A DNA stretch of 5,820 nucleotides, from contig JBFHFJ010000220.1 of the NCBI GenBank assembly GCA_041583655.1, forward strand, positions 1 through 5,820, read 5' to 3'. The notes under the pieces were generated by a model. It saw only the letters and a list, made by a program, of their open reading frames with translations, was not told the origin of the DNA and made no database searches. The translations under genes and the position numbers were made by a program. The stretch is from Haliea sp041583655. GTDB taxonomy: Bacteria; Pseudomonadota; Gammaproteobacteria; Pseudomonadales; Halieaceae. This document shows, piece after piece, positions 1 through 5,820 of this stretch; the stretch's first letter is position 1, and every line of letters starts with the position of its first letter.

Positions 1-2
1 GA

Positions 3-314
3 AGCGAGTCCGCGGCGGAGCAAACCCTGCGCCTGCTGCGCAAACTGGAGGGACAGTACCCGCAGATGCCCCAGGTCGCGCAAATGCTCAACTTCAGCCC
101 GCGCACCTACCGCCGGCGCCTGGAGCAGGAAGGCACCTCCTACCAGATCCTGCTGGACCGGGTGCGCGCGGAACACGCCACCCGCCATCTACAGAACAGC
201 CGCCTGCCCCTGTCGACCATCGCCTACCTGGTGGGGTTCAACGACGCCTCGAACTTCCGTCGCGCCTACCAGAAGTGGACCGGGCGGACGCCGCGTGAAC
301 TGCGGGGTGAGTAG
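3..314 (+). CDS. AraC-family transcriptional regulator, C-terminal part
   Basis: This is the C-terminal 103 residues of a DNA-binding transcriptional regulator; the gene begins before the window, and the open frame continues to its left edge. Two helix-turn-helix units typical of the AraC/XylS DNA-binding domain are visible. The first is built around VAQMLNFSPRTYRRRL. The second is built around STIAYLVGFNDASNFRRAY and is followed by the family's terminal KWTGRTPRELR motif. The spacing and the GF..ASNF.RA..KWTG..P...R signature are diagnostic of the family. The N-terminal effector or sensing domain is not visible, so the ligand and regulon cannot be named. The last 20 bases overlap the proposed start of the patatin-like gene, suggesting co-transcription. 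An internal ATG at 66 lies inside the domain and is not a plausible gene start. Confidence 0.93.
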   Translation, partial: SESAAEQTLRLLRKLEGQYPQMPQVAQMLNFSPRTYRRRLEQEGTSYQILLDRVRAEHATRHLQNSRLPLSTIAYLVGFNDASNFRRAYQKWTGRTPRELRGE

Positions 315-1377
315 CTCCCCGGCCCTGTCGGTTTTCCTCGGCAAGCGGGCGGCGGCGACCATCTCGGAGCGGGGCTGGCACCCGGACCTGTTCAGCCTCC
401 TGCTGGGGGCCTCCGGCGGCCCCAAGTGGCTGATCCTCAGCCAGCTGGACAAGCTGCTGTTTGGCGATTTCCTGGCGCGTGGCCAGCGCGAGCTTTCCGT
501 GCTGGGCTCATCCATCGGCGCCTGGCGGCACGCCTGCCTGGCGCAGGCGGACCCGGTAGCGGCGCTGGAGCGCTTCGAACAGGCCTACCTCGAGCAAAGC
601 TACACCCGGCGACCCACGCCCGCCGAGATCAGTGCGGCCAGTGCGCGCATGCTGGAACACTTGCTGGGAGATGACGGCGCCAGCGCCATCGCCGCTCACC
701 CGCGCATTCACAGCCACATAGTCACCGCCCGCGGCCGCGGCCCGGCGGGAGCTTCCCAGCCGGCTCTGCTGGCCGCCGCCATGGGCGCCGCCGCCATCGG
801 TAACTCGCTGCACCGGCGCCTGCTCAACCTGTCCTTCCAGCGGGTCGTTTTCCACAGCGGGTCGCATCCTGCGCCGCTGCTGGAGCTGTCCGACTTCGAG
901 ACGGTCTACACACCACTGCGACCCGCCACCGTGCCCCTCGCCCTGCATGCCAGCGGCTCCATTCCCTTTCTGCTGGCGGGTGAGCGCGACATTGCCGGCG
1001 CCCCGGCGGGCCAGTACTGGGACGGCGGCATCATCGACTATCACTTCGACCTGCGGCGGTACCTGGGCGAGGGCCTGATGCTGTATCCCCACTTCCGCGC
1101 GGAGATCACCCCCGGCTGGTTCGACAAGTTCCTGCCCTGGCGCACAGCCGGCCCCCAGCGCCTGGACAACCTGGTACTGCTCTGCCCCAGCCGCGACTTC
1201 GTGGCCTCGCTGCCGCTGGGAAAGATACCCGACCGGTCCGACTTCAGGCGCCTGGACAGCGCGGCGCGGACCGCCTACTGGCGGGCCTGCCTGGACCGCG
1301 GAGGAGCGCTGGCGGACGAGTTCGCGGCCCTGCTGGAGAGCCCGGACCCGCTGGCCGGGGTCACCCTGCTCAGCTGA
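295..1377 (+). CDS. Patatin-like phospholipase family protein
   Basis: A predicted serine acyl hydrolase of the patatin-like family (up to 360 residues), which uses a Ser-Asp dyad to cleave acyl esters of lipids. The glycine-rich segment GASGGPKW (residues 38-45) is the likely oxyanion-hole loop. GSSIG (71-75) is the GxSxG nucleophile elbow with Ser73. ASGSIPF lies ahead of WDGG, where Asp243 supplies the dyad's acid in the usual DG[GA] motif. I see no signal peptide or obvious membrane segment, so it is probably cytoplasmic or membrane-peripheral. The start is uncertain: GTG at 295 (GGACG a few bases upstream) overlaps the regulator by 20 bases, while GTG at 307 would give 356 residues and an 8-base overlap. 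No promoter of its own is likely. Its 3' end overlaps the convergent small gene by 8 bases. The family call is firm; the substrate is unknown. Confidence 0.88.
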   Translation: MNCGVSSSPALSVFLGKRAAATISERGWHPDLFSLLLGASGGPKWLILSQLDKLLFGDFLARGQRELSVLGSSIGAWRHACLAQADPVAALERFEQAYLEQSYTRRPTPAEISAASARMLEHLLGDDGASAIAAHPRIHSHIVTARGRGPAGASQPALLAAAMGAAAIGNSLHRRLLNLSFQRVVFHSGSHPAPLLELSDFETVYTPLRPATVPLALHASGSIPFLLAGERDIAGAPAGQYWDGGIIDYHFDLRRYLGEGLMLYPHFRAEITPGWFDKFLPWRTAGPQRLDNLVLLCPSRDFVASLPLGKIPDRSDFRRLDSAARTAYWRACLDRGGALADEFAALLESPDPLAGVTLLS

Positions 1378-1645
1378 TCATCTCGTCGAGATAGCGCTCG
1401 ACTTCCGCCTTCAGAGGGCGCTGGAACGCTGACACCAGCAGGCCCAGCCGCACGGAAACATCCACTACCCCATCGTGAAAGGACAGCTGGCCATCGATAC
1501 CGCCACCCTTGATATGCACGCTGTCGCCTTCCCAGCGCGAGCGCACGCCGTGTTCTTCCTGGAGCCGGTCTGCCAGCTGCTGCGCCGCACGCCACAGATC
1601 CTCCTTGGGCATGGTGTAGGGTTTGGTGAGCCGGAATCCCGCCAT
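1370..1645 (-). CDS. Polyhydroxyalkanoic acid system family protein
   Basis: A 91-residue protein resembling the small family annotated as polyhydroxyalkanoic acid system / PHA granule-associated protein (PF09650-type). The supporting pattern is an N-terminal helix with MPKEDLWRAAQQLADRLQEE (residues 12-31), then HGV...W.GD (32-41), GGGIDGQLSF (47-56), a short beta stretch, and LGLL (67-70) followed by a C-terminal amphipathic helix ending RYLDEMIS. Members are usually about 90-110 residues, so the length fits. The exact role in PHA metabolism is poorly defined even within the family. I chose the ATG at 1645 because it keeps the N-terminal segment; an internal ATG at 1612 would remove residues 1-11, and neither has a strong ribosome binding site. 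It starts 36 bases after the EamA permease stop and may share its transcript. Its stop overlaps the end of the convergent patatin gene. Confidence 0.78.
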   Translation of the reverse strand: MAGFRLTKPYTMPKEDLWRAAQQLADRLQEEHGVRSRWEGDSVHIKGGGIDGQLSFHDGVVDVSVRLGLLVSAFQRPLKAEVERYLDEMIS

Positions 1646-1681
1646 GATCGCCTGTGCCTGTTATGGTGTACTGCCCGTAGG

Positions 1682-2557
1682 TTAGCCCTTCCCCCGGTGC
1701 ATGACCAGCCAGTTTCCCGCCAGCACCAGGGCAAAGCCCGCCAGGCCCGAAAGGGTCCACTGATAGCCCTCGAACAGCGTGGATATCAGCAGGGCCACCA
1801 CCGGGAACATGAGTGAGCTGTAAGCGGCCCTGCCCGGCCCAATCTGGCCGATCAGGGTCACGTAGGCCCAGAACGCGATCACCGAACCGAATATCGCCAG
1901 ATACAGCAGGGAGGCCACGTAGGCAAAACTCCAGTCGACGACAATCGGCGTCCCCGTCAGCAGGGCGACGGCGTACAGCGTTACCGCCCCGTAGAGCATT
2001 CCCCAGGCGTTGCAGACCAGCACCGGCAGGCCATCCCGGCTGTTGCGGGCAGCGAAAATATTGCCAAAAGACGCGCAACAGGTACCGATAAAACACAACA
2101 CCAATGCGCGCAGACTGGCATCGGTCAGGCTGAAACTTTCCACCTGGGGCAGGAACACCGCCAGCATGCCCACCAGGCCTATCCCCGCGCCCAGCAGCGT
2201 CACAGGGCTGGTGGGCAGACGCAAAAAAATCGCCCCGTTGACCATGTTGAGTATGACCTGGGTGGAAAACACCACCGCCACAAGGCCGCTGGGGAGCTCC
2301 GCACTCGCGGCATAGATGAAAATATAGTTGCCACTGAACAGGCACAGGCCCTGCATGAAAACCATGCCATGGTCCCGCCAGGACAACGGGGACAGGCGTC
2401 GGCGCAGAACCAGGTAGAGGAAGATCAGCAGGGCGGCCAGCATGGAGCGGTGGGCTATCGACACCATGGGCGCCACGGCGCCGAGCTGGAACGTGATGGC
2501 GATCCAGGTCGAACCCCAGATCACCACCGTGATGGTATACAACAACAGATTGTTCAT
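1682..2557 (-). CDS. EamA/DMT-superfamily permease
   Basis: An inner-membrane transporter of the drug/metabolite transporter superfamily, 291 residues. About ten hydrophobic segments can be read, at roughly 4-24, 34-51, 66-84, 90-110, 118-136, 147-168, 178-198, 210-232, 245-262 and 266-283, in the two five-helix EamA repeats typical of the family. The N-terminal WGSTW (14-18) and the nearby HR after the first helix are common in EamA proteins, and the length matches the usual 280-310. The substrate cannot be inferred; relatives export amino acids, metabolites or drugs. I chose the ATG at 2557. The frame also offers GTG at 2563 and TTG at 2575, which would add only a few polar residues, and no start has a good Shine-Dalgarno. 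The gene lies 80 bases downstream of the LLM oxidoreductase and 36 bases upstream of the PHA-associated gene. A T7 run in the coding strand (2223-2229) stays in frame. Confidence 0.9.
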   Translation of the reverse strand: MNNLLLYTITVVIWGSTWIAITFQLGAVAPMVSIAHRSMLAALLIFLYLVLRRRLSPLSWRDHGMVFMQGLCLFSGNYIFIYAASAELPSGLVAVVFSTQVILNMVNGAIFLRLPTSPVTLLGAGIGLVGMLAVFLPQVESFSLTDASLRALVLCFIGTCCASFGNIFAARNSRDGLPVLVCNAWGMLYGAVTLYAVALLTGTPIVVDWSFAYVASLLYLAIFGSVIAFWAYVTLIGQIGPGRAAYSSLMFPVVALLISTLFEGYQWTLSGLAGFALVLAGNWLVMHRGKG

Positions 2558-2582
2558 TGGCACCGGCCAGCGCAAAGCGTGG

Positions 2583-2611
2583 ACTTTACCGCATCTCCAG
2601 GTCCGGGCCTA
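2583..2611 (-). promoter_or_regulatory. Weak candidate promoter for the EamA permease gene
   Basis: Read on the minus strand, TAGGCC (2606-2611; 3 of 6 matches to the -35 consensus) is separated by 17 bases from TAAAGT (2583-2588; 4 of 6 matches to -10). Transcription would start roughly 20 bases before the chosen ATG. The match is poor enough to arise by chance, and read-through from the LLM gene is an equally good explanation for expression. Confidence 0.2.
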
Positions 2612-2637
2612 TGCTGGCGACAGGGGCCGCCGCAGGA

Positions 2638-3504
2638 TCAGCGCTTGATGAACTCGCCAGCGTACCAGTTCAGCATGGCGATCTTCTCATCCAGCGGCTT
2701 GTCGGGCTCCATTTCATAGACGTTCCGGAAACCGATGATCACATCGGTGACACCGATGTCCTCAAGCTTGCGGATGCCCGCCTCGGTAAACGCGTCCTGG
2801 CCGGTGGTGTAGACCCGGAAAGTCCTGTCGCTGGTGCCATACTCCGCGCGCAGCTCATGCAGGCGGCGAATATAACCCTCGAGCTGTTGCATGTCAGCGC
2901 CGGCACACATCCAGCCATCGCCCACCTTCGCCGCCCGGCGCAGGGCAGGTTCCGCGTGGCCACCGACCAGAATCGGTGTCGGGGCGGTGGGCACCGGACA
3001 CATCTTGACTGCGGGCAGCTTGTGAATCTCGCCGTCGTAGCCGAAGAACTCACCGGTCTCGAGGCCGCGCAGGATGTCGATCTGCTCGTCCAGGCGCAGG
3101 CCGCGCTTGTCCCAGGGCACGTCGCAGACGGCAAAGTCCTCTTCCCAGGGGCTGATACCGACGCCGAAATCAAAGCGGTTGCCGGACAGTGCCTGGATAC
3201 TCTGGACCTGCTTGGCCACCACCGCGACCTGGCGCACCGCCAACTTGTAGACAAACGTCGCGAAGCGGATTTTCTCGGTGACGGCCGCCATCGCCGCAAC
3301 AGCGATCAGGCTTTCCAGGAAGGGCACGCTCTCCAGGAATTCGCGGCTGCCATCCTTGTTATAGGGGTACTTGGAGCTCGCTTCCTGTGGGTAGCAGATG
3401 CTGTCCGGAATGGTAATGCCATCATAACCCGCCGCTTCCGCCGCCTGCGCCAGGGGCAGGTAGTGGTCGGCATCGCTCATCCCGATCTGGTAGCTGAATC
3501 TCAT
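2638..3504 (-). CDS. LLM-class flavin/F420-dependent oxidoreductase
   Basis: A predicted cytosolic luciferase-like monooxygenase (bacterial luciferase TIM-barrel fold), 288 residues and of normal length for single-domain members. Visible landmarks are the first strand and helix ending AAGYDGITIPDS (24-35), FDFGVGISPW (111-120), the RLDEQIDILRGL helix that follows it, and the typical PTPILVGGHAEPALRRAAKVGDGWM region, with GGH at 181-183 and GDGWM at 195-199. Closest in style are proteins annotated as TIGR03619-like F420-dependent LLM oxidoreductases, but whether this one binds F420 or FMN cannot be settled from sequence alone, and the substrate is unknown. The start is well supported: AGGAG sits 7 bases before the ATG. 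It is the first of three minus-strand genes and has a plausible promoter in the divergent region shared with hslO. Confidence 0.9.
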   Translation of the reverse strand: MRFSYQIGMSDADHYLPLAQAAEAAGYDGITIPDSICYPQEASSKYPYNKDGSREFLESVPFLESLIAVAAMAAVTEKIRFATFVYKLAVRQVAVVAKQVQSIQALSGNRFDFGVGISPWEEDFAVCDVPWDKRGLRLDEQIDILRGLETGEFFGYDGEIHKLPAVKMCPVPTAPTPILVGGHAEPALRRAAKVGDGWMCAGADMQQLEGYIRRLHELRAEYGTSDRTFRVYTTGQDAFTEAGIRKLEDIGVTDVIIGFRNVYEMEPDKPLDEKIAMLNWYAGEFIKR

Positions 3505-3511
3505 GGTGTCG

Positions 3512-3516
3512 CTCCT
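3512..3516 (-). promoter_or_regulatory. Ribosome binding site of the LLM oxidoreductase gene
   Basis: On the minus strand AGGAG lies 7 bases upstream of the ATG at 3504. It is the strongest Shine-Dalgarno match among the genes of this window and fixes that gene's start. Confidence 0.8.
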
Positions 3517-3567
3517 GTCCGTTGGTTATCCGGCCGCCATGGGGCGCCCGCTGCTATCACTGCCGCC

Positions 3568-3596
3568 ACTCTAACCGGCTTGGACACGGTGGTCAT
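3568..3596 (-). promoter_or_regulatory. Candidate sigma-70-type promoter for the LLM oxidoreductase gene
   Basis: On the minus strand ATGACC (3591-3596; 4 of 6 matches to TTGACA) is followed after exactly 17 bases by TAGAGT (3568-3573; 4 of 6 matches to TATAAT). Transcription would begin near 3561, giving a leader of about 56 bases before the ATG at 3504. The position and spacing are good and the hexamers moderate. It could also serve the two downstream minus-strand genes. Confidence 0.45.
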
Positions 3597-3603
3597 TGCC
3601 GGG

Positions 3604-3631
3604 TTGAAAATAGCCCCGGCTGGCCTCAAAT
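3604..3631 (+). promoter_or_regulatory. Weak candidate promoter for hslO
   Basis: TTGAAA (3604-3609; 5 of 6 matches to -35) is followed after 16 bases by TCAAAT (3626-3631; 4 of 6, but lacking the important second-position A of the -10). This would give a leader of about 70 bases before the ATG at 3712. A second -10-like hexamer, TACACT (3700-3705), lies much closer to the ATG but has no matching -35. The divergent layout requires a + strand promoter somewhere in 3505-3711; which hexamers serve is undecided. Confidence 0.3.
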
Positions 3632-3711
3632 ACTGAACCTTGTCCTGTACCAGCATACGCCCGGAAGATGCCCCGGGATCAACGCCCCCCCGAATGGATT
3701 ACACTTGCCCC

Positions 3712-4608
3712 ATGAACCAAGATACGAGCAACACCAACCCGGTAGACGACAGCAGCCGCCGGTTCCTGTTCGAGCAGGCCGATATCCGGGGCGAAATCGT
3801 CCAGCTGGACAGCAGTCTGCGCGACATCCTTGCGGTGCACCAGTACGCGCCGGGGGTACAGCGCCTGCTCGGCGAGTTCCTGGCCGCCGCCACCCTGCTG
3901 AGCACGACCCTCAAGTTCGAGGGCAGGCTCATCCTGCAGGCTCGCAGCGGCGGGCAAATCCCGCTGCTGATGGCGGAATGCAGCAGCGAGCTGCAGATCC
4001 GCGGCATTGCCCGCGGCGCCCAGCTGGCGACCTCTGACGACTTCGACCAGCTGCTGGCGGAGGGCACCCTTGCCATTACCGTTGAACCGCTCAGGGGCAA
4101 GCGCTACCAGGGTATCGTTCCCCTGTCCCGGCATTCACTCGCCGCCAGCCTGGATGCGTACTTCGAGCAATCCGAACAGCTCCAGACCCGGCTCTGGCTG
4201 GCCTGCGACGGCCGCTCCGCAGGCGGCCTGCTGCTGCAGCAGCTGCCGGCCCAACTGAGCCGTGACCCGCAATCGCGCCAGCAGCAGTGGCAGCATGTCT
4301 GCACCCTGGGGGAAACCGTGACCCCGGGCGAACTCCTGCAGCTGCCACCGGCAGACCTGCTCTACCGCCTGTACCACGAGGACCCGGTGCGACTGTTCGA
4401 CCCGCGCCCTGTCGCCTTCCAGTGCAGTTGTTCCCTGGAGCGCAGTCGCAACGCCCTGTCCGCAATCGCCGCAGCGGAACTGGAGGACATCCTCCGCGAG
4501 CAGGGCTGCATAAACATGGACTGTGAGTTCTGTAACCAGCAGTACCGATTCGAGCGCGAGGACCTGGCTGACCTGCTCAGCACCGGTCCCGCGCCGACGC
4601 TGCATTGA
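3712..4608 (+). CDS. hslO: Hsp33 redox-regulated molecular chaperone
   Basis: Hsp33 is a cytosolic holdase activated when oxidation and unfolding release zinc from its C-terminal switch; it protects proteins during oxidative-heat or hypochlorite stress. Read from ATG 3712 the product is 298 residues, close to the 292 of E. coli. The N-terminal substrate-binding domain shows SLRDILAVHQY and the conserved APGVQRLLGEFLAAATLLSTTLKF stretch. The zinc switch is complete: Cys238-x-Cys240 (QCSCS) and Cys271-x-x-Cys274 (CEFCNQQYRF), with 30 residues between the pairs, as in E. coli. Four further cysteines occur (90, 165, 197, 266). The start is not fixed by a strong Shine-Dalgarno. In-frame upstream starts at 3694 (ATG) and 3640 (TTG) would add residues without family resemblance, and MNQDTSN fits the usual N-terminus. 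The gene is followed by a terminator and pckA, a conserved order. Confidence 0.96.
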   Translation: MNQDTSNTNPVDDSSRRFLFEQADIRGEIVQLDSSLRDILAVHQYAPGVQRLLGEFLAAATLLSTTLKFEGRLILQARSGGQIPLLMAECSSELQIRGIARGAQLATSDDFDQLLAEGTLAITVEPLRGKRYQGIVPLSRHSLAASLDAYFEQSEQLQTRLWLACDGRSAGGLLLQQLPAQLSRDPQSRQQQWQHVCTLGETVTPGELLQLPPADLLYRLYHEDPVRLFDPRPVAFQCSCSLERSRNALSAIAAAELEDILREQGCINMDCEFCNQQYRFEREDLADLLSTGPAPTLH

Positions 4609-4611
4609 AGC

Positions 4612-4634
4612 TCGGCGAACGTCGTCGATTTTTT
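4612..4634 (+). terminator. Rho-independent terminator of hslO
   Basis: A 6-bp stem pairs 4612-4617 (TCGGCG) with 4623-4628 (CGTCGA), including one G-U pair, around a 5-base loop AACGT. It runs directly into six Ts (4629-4634). It begins 3 bases after the hslO stop. The stem is short, so termination may be partial. Confidence 0.6.
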
Positions 4635-4645
4635 CTCCGACCTGG

Positions 4646-4674
4646 TTCGCATCGGGGGGCTATTCTGACATAAT
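4646..4674 (+). promoter_or_regulatory. Sigma-70-type promoter of pckA
   Basis: TTCGCA (4646-4651; 4 of 6 matches to TTGACA) and CATAAT (4669-4674; 5 of 6 matches to TATAAT) are separated by exactly 17 bases. Transcription should begin near 4681, giving a leader of about 80 bases. This is the best promoter match in the window. It lies just after the hslO terminator, so pckA is probably transcribed independently of hslO. Confidence 0.6.
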
Positions 4675-4705
4675 GGCGCCCCCCGGAAAGACCCACAGAG
4701 GCCAC

Positions 4706-4723
4706 CCCGCCCCGGTTGGCGGG
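4706..4723 (+). other. GC-rich hairpin in the pckA leader
   Basis: CCCGCC (4706-4711) pairs perfectly with GGCGGG (4718-4723) around a 6-base loop. No T run follows, so it is not a standard terminator. It lies within the predicted untranslated leader, about 38 bases before the pckA start. An overlapping alternative pairing, GCTGC (4723-4727) with GCAGC (4738-4742), is also possible. The structure is seen in sequence; any regulatory role is inference. Confidence 0.35.
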
Positions 4724-4751
4724 CTGCTGTAAGACTGGCAGCATGAATGAC

Positions 4752-4755
4752 AGGA
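4752..4755 (+). promoter_or_regulatory. Ribosome binding site of pckA
   Basis: AGGA lies 6 bases before the ATG at 4762 and supports that start, which also gives the expected N-terminal PckA residues. Confidence 0.55.
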
Positions 4756-4761
4756 CACACC

Positions 4762-5820
<1,059 letters not shown>

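Noticed and set aside
508..1092. A minus-strand open frame of 194 codons opposite the patatin gene.
   Set aside because: The plus strand carries the GxSxG and DGG motifs in a consistent frame; the antisense product has a biased composition and no motif.
2223..2229. A run of seven As (T7 on the coding strand) inside the permease gene, considered as a terminator or a frameshift site.
   Set aside because: No GC-rich stem precedes it on the minus strand, and the permease frame continues intact through it, so neither termination nor a disrupted gene is supported. A slippage hotspot remains possible but unsupported.
1275..2345. A long minus-strand open frame of 356 codons covering the end of the patatin gene, the PHA-associated gene and part of the permease.
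   Set aside because: It crosses three recognisable genes in another frame, its translation is rich in Gly, Arg, Ala and Pro without family motifs, and such frames are common in GC-rich DNA.
2557..3636. A long plus-strand open frame of 359 codons antisense to the LLM oxidoreductase.
   Set aside because: The opposite strand encodes a protein with clear LLM motifs and a strong ribosome binding site; the antisense translation shows no recognisable domain.

Overview
This GC-rich window reads as ordinary bacterial chromosome, most likely from a gammaproteobacterium. The evidence is an hslO (Hsp33) gene immediately followed by ATP-type pckA, an order also found in E. coli and its relatives. A small polyhydroxyalkanoate-associated protein and an LLM-class oxidoreductase would fit a marine, PHA-accumulating lineage, but that placement is inference. 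All seven genes look intact apart from the two cut by the window edges. I see no rRNA, tRNA, CRISPR array, insertion sequence, integrase or phage gene, and no stretch over 300 bases lacks a gene.

Layout: (1) The left edge holds the C-terminal DNA-binding domain of an AraC-family regulator on the + strand. A patatin-like lipid acyl hydrolase overlaps its end in the same direction. (2) Three minus-strand genes follow, converging on the patatin gene: an LLM-class flavin/F420 oxidoreductase (2638-3504), an EamA/DMT-family permease (1682-2557) and a PHA-granule-associated small protein (1370-1645). The last of these and the patatin gene overlap tail-to-tail by 8 bp, and the overlap is a perfect palindrome carrying both TGA stops. 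(3) A divergent intergenic region of about 207 bp (3505-3711) separates the LLM gene from hslO. It contains a reasonable minus-strand promoter and a weaker plus-strand one. (4) hslO (3712-4608) ends at a small hairpin with a T6 run. The pckA promoter follows within 12 bases, then an approximately 80-nt leader with a GC-rich hairpin, and then pckA (4762 to the window end, N-terminal 353 residues).

How the genes may work together: the regulator and patatin gene are probably co-transcribed. The three minus-strand genes are close enough to share a transcript, but nothing in their functions ties them into one pathway. Hsp33 is a redox-activated holdase chaperone and PckA a gluconeogenic enzyme; their adjacency is conserved synteny rather than a shared pathway, and pckA appears to have its own promoter. 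I found no convincing undescribed system. The observations worth a second look are small-scale: the palindromic stop overlap, the pckA leader, the divergent promoter region, and the uncertain cofactor of the LLM enzyme.
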